From JBPOIC01 sp052034865 (GTDB lineage: Bacteria; UBA10199; JADFYH01), in NCBI GenBank assembly GCA_052034865.1, contig JBPOIC010000014.1, positions 1 to 64,000 of the forward strand: 64,000 nt of DNA. Direction: 5' to 3'. This document shows positions 8,804 to 18,241 of the stretch, piece by piece. Each line of letters starts with the position of its first letter. The first letter of the stretch is position 1. Position numbers and translations under genes: made by a program. The notes under the pieces were generated by a model, which had not been told where the DNA came from, made no database searches, and was given only the letters and a program-made list of their open reading frames with translations.

Positions 8804-9610
8804 ATGCAGACTTGGAATGAACAGACACGAACGATTTGGGTCACACTCGCTCCTTTAGTACTCATCAACCTCATCGCTCTCTCCACGGTTCCGATATTTG
8901 CCTACTTCCGCAAAAAAAACCCTTCAGCTACCGATTCCATTGGTGAAGTCAAAAAACGGCATCACTCAAAGTTTTTGAGCCTTTGGTTCAAGGAATACTG
9001 GTACTGGATCACAAGCCCCATCGAAAAACTTGCCCTAGCCGTCGGCCTTACTCCCAATTTTTTTACTACCTTGGGTTTTTTCATCAGTGCCCTGGCCGGC
9101 TATTTTTTTTACCGAGGTTATTGGGGGATGGCGGGTTGGACCTTGATCATCGGAGGATCCTGCGATCTTATGGATGGTCGTGTGGCGCGTGCGACGGGTC
9201 ATACGTCGGTTTCGGGGGCCTTTTATGATTCGGTGATGGATCGATATGGCGAGCTTGTCTGTTTTGCCGGTTTGGCGGGCTATTACCGTAATCATTTTAT
9301 GTTTTGGGTGGTTTTAGCCGCGATTACGGGTTCGATGATGGTGAGTTACACCCGAGCGCGTGGCCAGGCGGCGGGAGTGGATTGCGATAAAGGACCTATG
9401 CAACGACCCGAGAGAATTGTTTATCTCGCGGTAGGATCGATCTTCAGTCCGATGATGGCCTACCTGCTAAGCCCCTGGGGTTCGCTCCCTTCTGAATTTC
9501 TTACCATGCTCGCGCTGATTCTGATTGCCGTGATGACCAATCTCACTGCCTTATATCGTCTTCTATGGGTTTACAAAAGATTGCCTGCCGCCAAAGTACA
9601 TTCCTCATAA
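8804..9610 (+). CDS. CDP-alcohol phosphatidyltransferase family membrane enzyme
   Basis: About 268 aa, transferring a phosphatidyl group from CDP-diacylglycerol to an alcohol, or an alcohol phosphate from a CDP-alcohol to a lipid. The signature D-x2-D-G-x2-A-R-x8-G-x3-D-x3-D is intact (CDLMDGRVAR, then GAFYDSVMDRYGE). An N-terminal hydrophobic segment and five further membrane spans are visible. The frame opens at 8705, but that start would put the terminator hairpin inside the coding sequence, so ATG 8804 (MQTWNEQ) is chosen. The acceptor cannot be told: glycerol-phosphate, inositol-phosphate and archaetidyl types all share this motif. Its position after a Tes-like enzyme suggests membrane-lipid work. 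Confidence 0.85.
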   Translation: MQTWNEQTRTIWVTLAPLVLINLIALSTVPIFAYFRKKNPSATDSIGEVKKRHHSKFLSLWFKEYWYWITSPIEKLALAVGLTPNFFTTLGFFISALAGYFFYRGYWGMAGWTLIIGGSCDLMDGRVARATGHTSVSGAFYDSVMDRYGELVCFAGLAGYYRNHFMFWVVLAAITGSMMVSYTRARGQAAGVDCDKGPMQRPERIVYLAVGSIFSPMMAYLLSPWGSLPSEFLTMLALILIAVMTNLTALYRLLWVYKRLPAAKVHSS

Positions 9611-9626
9611 ATCAGAAGTTTTTTCA

Positions 9627-10772
9627 TTGGCGCAACCTGATCTGATGTCATCAGGACAGATGAGGATCTCAAATCACTGCATGCAAAACACCTCTCTCCA
9701 ATCGTCATGTCTCCCAGCCTGCCCTGTTTTTGGTAGCTGTGGAGGGTGTGCGTATCAGCATTTATCCTATCCGGAAGAATTACAACTCAAGCAATCCCAG
9801 ATTCAGAAATTATTTGAAAACCAGCTCGGCCTGTCTGCACCTCATCCAGATCCTATCCTCGCTTCTCCCAAACCCTACCATTATCGCCATCGACTGGATG
9901 TGGGAATTCGAAAAACAAAAGAGGATGGCTTTGTCTTTGGCTTTGTCAATCAGGAGAAAAAACGCCTCATTCCTATCGATAATTGCCCGATTGCCTTGAG
10001 TGCCGTTTCTGATTTTTTGCCCGAGCTTAAACGTCAGGCGATTGAGAAATTTACGGCCGATTATCGGGTGGCCAGTCTGGTGGTAAAATCCGATGATACC
10101 GGGCGCGTACGTTGGGGCGGGATTGGCCGCAGATCACTTCGCTTAAATCCTTCCGATTATTTTTATACCGAAATCCGAAATCGCAAAATTTATTACTCTC
10201 TCGATACTTTTTTTCAGGCCAATCTTTCGATTCTTCCCTTGTTAATGGATCAGATCGAAGCCCTCGTTTCCAGTCATCCCAAAAAAGGATTTCTCGATCT
10301 TTATGGAGGGGTAGGATTGTTTAGCTTTGCCCTGTCTCATCTTTTTTCCAAGATCATCCTGATTGAAAATCACCCGACTTCCACCGAGCTTGCTACCTAT
10401 AATCAATCCATTCATTCACTTCCTTCATTTATAATTCAGAATGGACGTGTGGAAGATCTGCTTCCAGATCTGACAGACTCAATCAATTTTTCAGACTGGG
10501 TGGCCATGATCGATCCACCCCGCAAAGGCCTGGAGCCGAGCGTTATCGATACCCTCACGAAAGCTCAGTCGCTTCAGACGCTTTTATATTTATCCTGCAA
10601 TCCCGAAACTCTGGTCAGAGACTTGAAGCTGTTTTTGAAACAGAATTGGAGGATCGAACGCATCGTGCCGTTCGATTTTTTTCCCAAAACAGCGCATCTG
10701 GAAGTATTGGTAAAGTTGAGTCGAGAAGAAGTCATCTCCTCGCAAATTGTTTCAAAACACCGTATCAATTGA
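9627..10772 (+). CDS. RNA m5U methyltransferase with [4Fe-4S] cluster (TrmA/RlmC/RlmD family)
   Basis: Up to 381 aa. A C-x5-C-x2-C cluster motif (CPVFGSCGGC) and a fourth Cys in IPIDNCPIA mark the iron-sulfur subgroup. The SAM-binding fold has FLDLYGGVGLFS, then DPPRKGLE and the nucleophile in LSCNPETLVRDL, ending FFPKTAHLEVLV. There is no N-terminal TRAM domain, so it resembles RlmC more than RlmD. The first start is TTG 9627. In-frame ATGs at 9645, 9660 and 9681 all precede the cluster and are equally possible. The target (23S U747 or U1939, or tRNA U54) cannot be decided. Confidence 0.88.
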   Translation: MAQPDLMSSGQMRISNHCMQNTSLQSSCLPACPVFGSCGGCAYQHLSYPEELQLKQSQIQKLFENQLGLSAPHPDPILASPKPYHYRHRLDVGIRKTKEDGFVFGFVNQEKKRLIPIDNCPIALSAVSDFLPELKRQAIEKFTADYRVASLVVKSDDTGRVRWGGIGRRSLRLNPSDYFYTEIRNRKIYYSLDTFFQANLSILPLLMDQIEALVSSHPKKGFLDLYGGVGLFSFALSHLFSKIILIENHPTSTELATYNQSIHSLPSFIIQNGRVEDLLPDLTDSINFSDWVAMIDPPRKGLEPSVIDTLTKAQSLQTLLYLSCNPETLVRDLKLFLKQNWRIERIVPFDFFPKTAHLEVLVKLSREEVISSQIVSKHRIN

Positions 10773-10818
10773 GTATTGGATCTTTAAACCAACAAGAATC
10801 ACACTTTAAATTCTTCTT

Positions 10819-11724
10819 ATGAACATCCTCATTTCAGGCTCTACAGGTTTTTTAGGCACGGCCCTGGTTTCTTTTTTAACAGAGCGCGGACATGAAGTTC
10901 GCCGGCTGCTTCGAAACTCAAAAAATAAAAATTCTTTTGATCTGATTTGGGATCCTGAAAAAGGATTGGAGAATCCCAAAAGCCTCGAAGGCATTGAAGT
11001 CGTCATCCATCTTTCTGGAGAAAATGTTGGGGAGCGCTGGTCAGACCAGAAAAAAAGACTCATTCGCGAAAGTCGTGTGCATTCTACTCAAACTTTAGCC
11101 CAGCATTTGGCCAAGATGAAAAATCCTCCGCAGACTTTTTTGTGTGCCTCGGCGATTGGGTTTTATGGAGATCGAAAAGAAGAAGAACTGACTGAAGAAA
11201 GTCCTGCGGGTTCCGGGTTTTTGGCGGAGGTTTGTCAGGAGTGGGAAGCAGCTTCGGCGCCTGTGGTTTCGAAAGGAAGCCGGGTGGCTCATCTTCGGTT
11301 CGGAGTTATCCTGGACAAAAGCGGAGGAGCTTTGGAAAAAATGCTCACTCCTTTCAAGCTGGGCGTGGGCGGGGTGTTGGGAAACGGAAATCAGTTTATG
11401 AGCTGGATTGCTCTCGAAGATGTTTTGCGCGCAATTGAGTATGTGATTCAAATACCCGTGCTCGCAGGTCCGATCAATTTCACATCGCCGCACCCAGTGA
11501 CCAATCGTGAATTCACGCACGCGTTGGGTCACGCCCTGCACCGTCCCGCTGTTCTTTCTGTTCCTGCGTTTGCCCTGCGTCTGGCTTTTGGCGAGATGGC
11601 CGATGAGGCATTGCTGGCGAGTGCTCGTGTCCTGCCAAAAAAACTTTTGGATGCAGAATTTCAGTTTGAATATCCCTATCTGGAAAAAGCCTTTGAGCAT
11701 TTATTTAAGGATAAGACTGTCTGA
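10819..11724 (+). CDS. TIGR01777/SDR39U1-family epimerase-like protein
   Basis: 301 aa, atypical short-chain dehydrogenase like E. coli YfcH and human SDR39U1. The N-terminus has the Rossmann motif ISGSTGFLGTALV. Family hallmarks follow: VIHLSGENVGERWS, CASAIGFYGDR and LRFGVILDKSGGALEKM. The C-terminal part GPINFTSPHPVTNREFTHAL is a TIGR01777 signature. It binds NADP in solved relatives, but the substrate is unknown. A link to cell division is known for the cyanobacterial and plastid homologue. No operon partner is evident. Confidence 0.9.
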   Translation: MNILISGSTGFLGTALVSFLTERGHEVRRLLRNSKNKNSFDLIWDPEKGLENPKSLEGIEVVIHLSGENVGERWSDQKKRLIRESRVHSTQTLAQHLAKMKNPPQTFLCASAIGFYGDRKEEELTEESPAGSGFLAEVCQEWEAASAPVVSKGSRVAHLRFGVILDKSGGALEKMLTPFKLGVGGVLGNGNQFMSWIALEDVLRAIEYVIQIPVLAGPINFTSPHPVTNREFTHALGHALHRPAVLSVPAFALRLAFGEMADEALLASARVLPKKLLDAEFQFEYPYLEKAFEHLFKDKTV

Positions 11725-11852
11725 TGGGGCGATCAGCATAGTTAAGAATTCCTGATAAATCTGCACGGTACAATTCTTTTCCTCCTTAATGTTCAAATCC
11801 GTGTGTTGAATTCTTCCTTGTCAAACTGATGAGCGTTTTGTAGCGAAGATTC

Positions 11853-12731
11853 ATGAACTTCAAATCCCGCGTGTTTCTTATCTTTGCGATGATCCTCGTT
11901 GTTCTCCTGCTCATCGTTGCCAATTCTATCATCTTAATCAGCCCCGGCCATGTCGGTGTGCTCATCCATCGCAGTAAGGGAGGGGTGGACCCCAAACCCA
12001 TGGATGTAGGATTTCATTTCAAATGGCCCATTCTACAAGAGATCGAAGAATATCCCATTTATATGCAGACCCTCGTTTTGACCAAGAGTAATCGGGAAGG
12101 AGGTGAAGACAATGAAGAAATCAACGTGAACTCCGTTGAAGGTCAGCCAATCGGTTGCGATGTCTCGCTTTCTTTCGAGCTTGATCCTTTAAAAGTCCCT
12201 GCCCTCTACAGCGCCTTTCGCAGCAATATCCGGTTGATTACCCACGGTTTCGTCAAACAAACGATTCGCCAATCCCTTCAGCAGGTTGTGGGGCAGACCG
12301 AGGTGGTGAATTTTATCGGGAAAGATAAGGCCCTCGTGGTAAAATCGACTGAAGAGGAGTTGCAAAAGCGGCTGGGAGAATACGGATTTCTCATCAAGCA
12401 ATTTACACTCAATGAAGTGCGCGCCCCAGAAACAATCGTGAAAGCGATTGAGGCCAAGAATGCGATGGCTCAGGAGGCCTTGAGATCCCAGAATGAATTG
12501 CAGAAAAAACAGTTCGAGGCTCAACAGCGGGCGATTGAAGCAGAAGGAGATGCCAAGGCGATCATGACCCGCGCCCAGGCAGAGGCCGATGCGAATCGAC
12601 TGATTTCCAATTCGATTACGCCGACCCTGGTCGATTATAAACGCGTCGATAAATGGGATGGAAAACTTCCGCAGGTTTCAGGAGAAGCCACTCCTTTCAT
12701 CAGTCTTCCAGGAGATCCTTCCCCAAGATAG
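11853..12731 (+). CDS. SPFH/Band 7 (prohibitin-like) membrane protein
   Basis: 292 aa. One N-terminal membrane segment (about residues 6-29) is followed by an SPFH domain (about 33-200; SPGHVGVLIHRSKGG, then a HGFVKQTIRQSLQQVVGQTE region). A C-terminal coiled coil (about 200-255, AQQRAIEAEGDAKAIMTRAQ) ends in a short tail. The order fits a prohibitin/HflK-type scaffold that oligomerises in the membrane and often binds FtsH. No NfeD-like or FtsH gene is adjacent. It converges on the M16 protease gene, with stop codons 13 bp apart. Confidence 0.9.
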   Translation: MNFKSRVFLIFAMILVVLLLIVANSIILISPGHVGVLIHRSKGGVDPKPMDVGFHFKWPILQEIEEYPIYMQTLVLTKSNREGGEDNEEINVNSVEGQPIGCDVSLSFELDPLKVPALYSAFRSNIRLITHGFVKQTIRQSLQQVVGQTEVVNFIGKDKALVVKSTEEELQKRLGEYGFLIKQFTLNEVRAPETIVKAIEAKNAMAQEALRSQNELQKKQFEAQQRAIEAEGDAKAIMTRAQAEADANRLISNSITPTLVDYKRVDKWDGKLPQVSGEATPFISLPGDPSPR

Positions 12732-12744
12732 GACAGCGAATTTC

Positions 12745-15297
12745 TCATCCTCCCACGATAGCCATGACATAGGCATCCAGATTCAGATAGCGGTTGGCGG
12801 CCTCCCGCACCTGCTCGCGCGTGACCATTTCAATTCTTCCGGGAAATTTTCTCCAATGATCGGCACCCAGACCGTAAATCTCGCTCAAGGCAAGTTGTCC
12901 GGCGACGTTTGAGTTGCGCTGAAGATCGATTTCGAATGATCCCATCAGATAGCGCTTTGCACGGTCGATTTCAGCATCGCTTGCCAGTTCCGATTTTATC
13001 TTTTTCAACTGAGTAAAAATTCCGTCGATCGCCTTCTCAGTTTTTTGTGGCTCGGTCGCAATGTAAACCGAGAAAAATCCGCGCTCAATTCCTTCCTGGC
13101 TGAAACTCGTCACTGAGTAAGCCAAAGACTGTTTGTCCCTCAACTCCAGAAAAAGCCGTCCTCCCTGACCTGCCAGAATGTTGTTCATCACATCCATCGC
13201 ATAACGATCCTTTCCATTCAGCGTCGTCCCCAAAAAACCCACGACAATATGGCTCTGTGCTTTGGATTGTTTGAGGACTGCCTTGATCGGTGATTTCGGA
13301 AGTGTGGGCTCTTTCAGTTTGAGTGCCGCGGACCCTTTGAAAGGTTTTAAATCTTCGAGGTGCTTTGAAAAACAGTCTTTGATCTCATTCGGGTCGCAAT
13401 CTCCCACGACGGAAAAAACCAAGGTTTCCGGATTTAAAAACTGACGATGGGCCTTCAGCAGATCAGCGCGTGTGAGCGATTGAACGGATTTTTCCACTCC
13501 CACAATGGGAAGGCCGTAAGGATGATGGGGATAAAGCTCAGAAAGAAGTTTTTTATAGGCAATGCTTGCGAGCTGATCCTGTTCGCGCCTTAATGCCTCC
13601 AGTGTATGCTTTTTCTCTTTTTCGATCTGGTTGGGCTCAAAGGCAGGATTGAGCAGAATGTCGCTGAAAAGATTCAGACCGGCTTCCAGTTTCTCGCTTA
13701 AAAAATCCGCCTGAAGTCCATCGAGATTTCTTCCCGAGTAGGCGCTGATGGAGGCCGCAATCTGTTCGATCTCCAGGGCAAGCTGCTCGTGTGAGCGTGA
13801 TTTTGTTCCTTTGGTCAGAGTTTGTGCCAGCAGATGATGGATTCCATTGTTTTTAGGATTCTCAAATCGAACGCCCCCAAAATTGGCCATCTTGATCGAT
13901 ACCAGGGGGAGACGCTGGTTCTCTTTATAGATCAGGGTGATTCCATTTTTAAGACGGGTAATCTGGATATCTTTTTTCTCGGTCAGTTTCTTTTTGGGAA
14001 GACGGAGCTCAGAGGCCTTGAGCAGTTTTTCAGGAGCGAGCTGGGCTTGGGTCAATTTGGATTTTTCAGGAAGCAAAACGACCCAGTTCAAGGCTTGAGG
14101 AATCAGATATTTTCGAGCGACCTCATGCACATCTTCAGGATCGATTTCATCAATTTTCTGATAATATTTCTGATCAAAATTGCAATCGCCCAGAATGGTT
14201 TCTAGATAGCCATATTTGCGCGCCAAACCCTCGACAGATTCCCGTTCATACCAGGCATCGCTTTTAATGTTTACCCGAGAACGTGCAAGCTCAGCATGTG
14301 AGATGCGGTCATTCTCAATCAAAAGAATCTCTTTTAAAATAGCTGTCGCTGCAGGAATGATTTTTTTCTCGGCGGTGGTGAACCCAATGACAAAAAGTCC
14401 TGGATGAAAGGGGGTGTAGGCATAAGAATAAATTGAATCGACCAGCCCTTTTTTCTCTTTGATGCGCTGCTCGAGCCGGGAGCTTAATCCTTCGCCTAAA
14501 AGATGAGATAGAATATCCAATGCAGGTACATCCGGTGAAGTGATCGCCGGAATGGGGAAGGCCAATTGAGCGTATTGTCCACTGACGGGTTTCCGAATTA
14601 CTGTGAAGCGTGCCTTATGTTGAGGAGGCTCCAAAGGGAACGATAGAGCCGGCAGAGTGCGATCTTCATAATTTTCAAAAATCTTAAAAACTTTTTGTTT
14701 GGCCTGGGCGGAGTCGAAATCTCCAGCAATCACAAAAACGAGATTTCTGGGGACATACCAGCGGTGATAAAAATCAAGAATGTCGGCACGGGTAAAAGAA
14801 AGAACCGATTCTTTGGTGCCGATGATGGGTTTCCCGTAAGGGTGGGCTTTAAAGGCACATCGGAATAGATTTTCAGAGAGAATTTTGCTTGGGTTGTCGG
14901 CAGAGTGATTGATCTCTTCGAGGATAACCGGTTTCTCACGCGCGATTTCTTCATCTTCAAAAAGAGGATTTAAGACAGCATCCGATAGGACATTCAAACC
15001 CTCATCAAAAAAACGCGAAGAAACAGTGCAGTAATAAACGGTTTCGTCGAAGCTCGTGTATGCGTTGATCTCACCACCTGCCGCTTCAATCGTGCGGGCA
15101 ATCTCTCCTGCTGGCCTTGAAGGAGTTCCTTTGAAAATCATGTGCTCGATAAAGTGACAGATCCCCGCTTCTTTGGATTGTTCCACAACACTGCCAACCC
15201 GAAAACAGGCATTGAAAGCAACCACGGGACTTTGATGGGATTCTATCAAAAGGAGGGTCATTCCATTCGGAAGGACAATTTTTTCAGGTTTTATCAT
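12745..15297 (-). CDS. Two-domain M16 zinc metalloprotease
   Basis: 850 aa with two tandem insulinase-like halves (about 1-420 and 430-850). The first half carries the inverted zinc motif H-x2-E-H in HFIEHMIFKG and the downstream glutamate region (YYCTVSSRFFDEGL, EEINHSADNPSK). The second half keeps the fold (HHLLAQTLTKGTKS) but not the motif, which is normal for single-chain M16 proteases: one catalytic and one substrate-holding half. There is no signal peptide, so it is predicted cytosolic or secreted by another route. Likely role: degradation of oligopeptides. Confidence 0.94.
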   Translation of the reverse strand: MIKPEKIVLPNGMTLLLIESHQSPVVAFNACFRVGSVVEQSKEAGICHFIEHMIFKGTPSRPAGEIARTIEAAGGEINAYTSFDETVYYCTVSSRFFDEGLNVLSDAVLNPLFEDEEIAREKPVILEEINHSADNPSKILSENLFRCAFKAHPYGKPIIGTKESVLSFTRADILDFYHRWYVPRNLVFVIAGDFDSAQAKQKVFKIFENYEDRTLPALSFPLEPPQHKARFTVIRKPVSGQYAQLAFPIPAITSPDVPALDILSHLLGEGLSSRLEQRIKEKKGLVDSIYSYAYTPFHPGLFVIGFTTAEKKIIPAATAILKEILLIENDRISHAELARSRVNIKSDAWYERESVEGLARKYGYLETILGDCNFDQKYYQKIDEIDPEDVHEVARKYLIPQALNWVVLLPEKSKLTQAQLAPEKLLKASELRLPKKKLTEKKDIQITRLKNGITLIYKENQRLPLVSIKMANFGGVRFENPKNNGIHHLLAQTLTKGTKSRSHEQLALEIEQIAASISAYSGRNLDGLQADFLSEKLEAGLNLFSDILLNPAFEPNQIEKEKKHTLEALRREQDQLASIAYKKLLSELYPHHPYGLPIVGVEKSVQSLTRADLLKAHRQFLNPETLVFSVVGDCDPNEIKDCFSKHLEDLKPFKGSAALKLKEPTLPKSPIKAVLKQSKAQSHIVVGFLGTTLNGKDRYAMDVMNNILAGQGGRLFLELRDKQSLAYSVTSFSQEGIERGFFSVYIATEPQKTEKAIDGIFTQLKKIKSELASDAEIDRAKRYLMGSFEIDLQRNSNVAGQLALSEIYGLGADHWRKFPGRIEMVTREQVREAANRYLNLDAYVMAIVGG

Positions 15298-15450
15298 AGA
15301 CGATCAGGAGAGCTTAAAATGGTAATGAAGTAAATAGATAAATTGAAAGGGGAAGGATGGGGTTTTCTTGTCCTGGGCGGTGTGGGCCAGAAACGACCTT
15401 TTACTCCTGAGGCGGACCTGTCCCTACCGGAGATTGAATTTAGAATTTTT

Positions 15451-15489
15451 TTTCTGTCTTCTGGATTCTCTCTCCTGTCTTCTGACTTC
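15451..15489 (+). repeat. TTCTGTCTTCTG-type dispersed repeat
   Basis: A pyrimidine-rich run built from TTCTGTCTTCTGGATTCT and CCTGTCTTCTGACTTC, in the gap between M16 (minus) and the histidine phosphatase (plus). The same words recur at 32577-32612 (inverted), 53071-53086, 53180-53205 and 61221-61250. The rest of the 243-bp gap shows a GGCGGACCTGTCC word, also found near 53142, but no gene. Confidence 0.55.
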
Positions 15490-15540
15490 CCTCCTAAATT
15501 ATCGATTTACGATTTTATTCATTTTAGGCAATAAAGATGC

Positions 15541-16167
15541 ATGCTTGAAATTCTACTCATCCGTCATGGACAAACAGATTGGAATGCACAGCGCAGGATT
15601 ATGGGTGATCAGCCGGTAGGGCTCAATGAAACCGGTCGCGCTCAGGTACAGGGTTTAGCCGGGTTTTTAAAAGACTTGAGCGTGCATCAGCTCTATGTGT
15701 CTCCGTTACTGCGCACCCAGCAAACAGCCGCCATTCTCAATGTGAACTGGAATTTGCCTGTGCAGCTTGAGCCAGGCTTGCGTGAGATCGAGTATGGGGA
15801 ATGGGTTGGAAAAACCTTCCACCAGATTCGCGAGGAAGTGGGGCATTTCGAATACTACCGCCATCCTGAGAAACCCATCTGCAATGGGGCTGAATCGTTG
15901 GAAGGTGTGAAAAATCGAGGGGTTGCCGTGATTGAACGTTTGCGGCAGGAGTATCCCCAAGGTCGTCTTGCCCTTGTTTCGCATGCCGACTGGATCAAAT
16001 GCGTGCTCATGCACTATCTTAAAATTCCCCTGCCTCAAATCTATCAATTCAGAATCGACAATGCCTCGCTCAGTCTCCTGGTTTTTGAAGAAGGGCGCGA
16101 GCGTGTACTGGCGATCAATCATGGCTCCGAAATGGGGCGGCTGTTTATCCCTCGTGAAACCTTTTGA
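15541..16167 (+). CDS. Histidine phosphatase superfamily protein (phosphoglycerate-mutase-like)
   Basis: 208 aa, branch-1 histidine phosphatase. The phospho-accepting motif LIRHGQTDWN is at residues 5-14. The second-site arginine and glutamate regions are present (SPLLRTQQTA, REIEYGEWVGKTF), and the closing histidine is in ALVSHADWIK. The length matches GpmB, CobC and broad-specificity phosphatases. It is not part of a cobalamin cluster here, so the substrate is open. It lies 62 bp before ligA in the same direction and could be cotranscribed with it. Confidence 0.9.
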   Translation: MLEILLIRHGQTDWNAQRRIMGDQPVGLNETGRAQVQGLAGFLKDLSVHQLYVSPLLRTQQTAAILNVNWNLPVQLEPGLREIEYGEWVGKTFHQIREEVGHFEYYRHPEKPICNGAESLEGVKNRGVAVIERLRQEYPQGRLALVSHADWIKCVLMHYLKIPLPQIYQFRIDNASLSLLVFEEGRERVLAINHGSEMGRLFIPRETF

Positions 16168-16228
16168 AGATCGTTTTTAAAATATCACTTGGCATCTCTC
16201 CGCTTTCTTTTCCTTCTATCCGCTTGCT

Positions 16229-18184
16229 ATGAAATCCCTCACCCTTCAGGAAATTGAATCTTTATCCCTCTCCGAGCTGGAAACACAGGTGCGCCATCAC
16301 AACCAGCTTTATTTCGAGCTTCATCAGCCTGAGATCTCCGATTACGATTTCGATCGTTTGGTCGAGAGACTTAAAAAAATCCATCCTGAATCCCCCATCC
16401 TCAATGAATTGGGCTCCGATTTACGCAAGGGCGTGAACGTCCCTAAAATCGTTCATACGTCTCCCATGCTTTCGCTTGATAAGTGTTACAGTCTGGATGA
16501 TTTGATGAGTTGGGCAAAAAAATTTGAGGGCGATGTTTTGGTGACGCCCAAGATTGATGGATGTGCGGTGGAGATTCGCTACGATGAAAAAGGTGAGCTT
16601 GAAATGGCGGCCACGCGCGGAGATGGGGTGAAAGGTGAGGATATCTCGGCGAATGTGCGCTTTGTGGCCGATATTCCCAAACGCTTACCTTCTCTCTCTC
16701 AGACTCAGGAAAAATCCCAGGGGCTTGAGGTGCGCGGTGAAGTCTATATGCCGCTGTCGGTTTTTAAAAATTTCAAATCCAGCTTTGCCAATCCCCGAAA
16801 TTTAGCCGCGGGCGCGATCAAGCAGAAGCAGGCGAGCAAAACACGAGAGTATCAGTTACGATTTTTTGCCTACGATGTGCGTGATCAGGAGTTTGAATCT
16901 GAATTTGAAAAGATGAATTTTCTCCACACTCTCGGATTTCAAACCGTCGAATTCCGAAAACTCATGCCGGATGCCGATCTTCTTCAATCTGAATGGGATC
17001 GTTATCTCGCTCAGCGAAACGAGGTCGATTACGAGCTGGATGGGGTCGTCTACAAAACGGACCGTGTTTCAGAACAAGAGCGTCTTGGCGCTTCGGCTCA
17101 TCATCCGCGCTATGCCATTGCCTATAAATTTCAGGGAGATTCTGGTGTGACGATCTTGCGGGAGGTCGAGTGGAGTGTTGCCCGCACCGGAGTTATCACG
17201 CCCGTGGGAATCGTGGATCCAGTCGAACTTTCCGGAGCGAAGGTCTCTCGCGTTTCTTTGCACAATTACGGATTGCTTCAAAAGTTGAGCGTGACGCTTC
17301 CTTGTGAGGTTTTGATGATTCGACGGGGCGGAGTGATTCCCTATCTGGAAAAGGTTCTTGAAAATGATGGAGAGCCAGTCCTCATCCCAGAGCATTGTCC
17401 GTCCTGTGGTTGTCCTGCCGAGGTTCGCGAGGAGTTTCTTTATTGTACAAATCGCGAAAATTGCCAAAGCTCGCGTATTGGCGAACTGAATCATTTTATC
17501 AAAACTCTAGAAATCGATGGGTTTGGTGAGGTGCTCATCCGCAAGCTATACGAAGAAAAACTTATCGAAGACCCTGCTGATTTTTACACCCTGCAGAAAG
17601 GGGATTTGCTCAATCTGGAGCGGATGGGTGAAGTGCTGGCGACAAAGCTTTTGGCAAACATTGAAGCCAAGAGAAAGGTTCCATTAGATTTGTTTTTGCA
17701 ATCCTTGGGGATTCGAGAGCTTGCCAGGCACGCCTCCAAACTTCTCGTTCAGCAATTTGGATCACTCAGCCGAATTCTTTCGGCTACCGAAGAGGAGCTT
17801 TTGCTAATCCATACCTTCGGGGAGGTCATGGCCCGCGAGATTGTGTTGGGTCTTCAGAAAAGAAGACCACTCATCGATAAGTTACTGAAGCACCTCCAGC
17901 TGAACGAGGGCAAGATTCCACAAAAAGGCCCGCTGGCTGGGCAATCGTTTCTATTCACAGGCAAGATGCAAACAATGGATCGCAGTAACGCCGAAAAAAA
18001 AGTTGAGGCTTTGGGGGGTGCGATTGCTTCAGGGGTGACGAAAGATCTTCACTTTTTGGTGATTGGCTCAGAGGGCTTCAAAAACCGGGAGAAAGGCAAT
18101 AAGTGGATCAAGGCCGAAAAACTCATCGAAAAGGGAGCTTCACTTCAGATTATTTCGGAGGAGGAATTTTTGAAGAAGTTATAG
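16229..18184 (+). CDS. ligA: NAD-dependent DNA ligase
   Basis: 651 aa, joins nicks in replication and repair using NAD+. Domains in order: Ia (Y22, F-x-L at the start), the adenylation domain with the catalytic lysine K108 in TPKIDG, the OB fold, a four-cysteine zinc finger (CPSCGC...CTNRENC, about 392-415), helix-hairpin-helix repeats and a C-terminal BRCT domain (about 575-651, PLAGQSFLFTGKM). It is full length compared with E. coli LigA (671). The ATG at 16229 matches the conserved N-terminal region. Confidence 0.97.
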   Translation: MKSLTLQEIESLSLSELETQVRHHNQLYFELHQPEISDYDFDRLVERLKKIHPESPILNELGSDLRKGVNVPKIVHTSPMLSLDKCYSLDDLMSWAKKFEGDVLVTPKIDGCAVEIRYDEKGELEMAATRGDGVKGEDISANVRFVADIPKRLPSLSQTQEKSQGLEVRGEVYMPLSVFKNFKSSFANPRNLAAGAIKQKQASKTREYQLRFFAYDVRDQEFESEFEKMNFLHTLGFQTVEFRKLMPDADLLQSEWDRYLAQRNEVDYELDGVVYKTDRVSEQERLGASAHHPRYAIAYKFQGDSGVTILREVEWSVARTGVITPVGIVDPVELSGAKVSRVSLHNYGLLQKLSVTLPCEVLMIRRGGVIPYLEKVLENDGEPVLIPEHCPSCGCPAEVREEFLYCTNRENCQSSRIGELNHFIKTLEIDGFGEVLIRKLYEEKLIEDPADFYTLQKGDLLNLERMGEVLATKLLANIEAKRKVPLDLFLQSLGIRELARHASKLLVQQFGSLSRILSATEEELLLIHTFGEVMAREIVLGLQKRRPLIDKLLKHLQLNEGKIPQKGPLAGQSFLFTGKMQTMDRSNAEKKVEALGGAIASGVTKDLHFLVIGSEGFKNREKGNKWIKAEKLIEKGASLQIISEEEFLKKL

Positions 18185-18241
18185 TGTTTCGTAAAGACGT
18201 CGCAGGATAAGACTTTATAAAAGAGATCAGTGTCAAAAAAC

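Noticed and set aside
13262..14407. Plus-strand open frames inside the M16 protease gene
   Set aside because: They are antisense shadows without ribosome binding sites or family motifs; the minus-strand protease explains the sequence.
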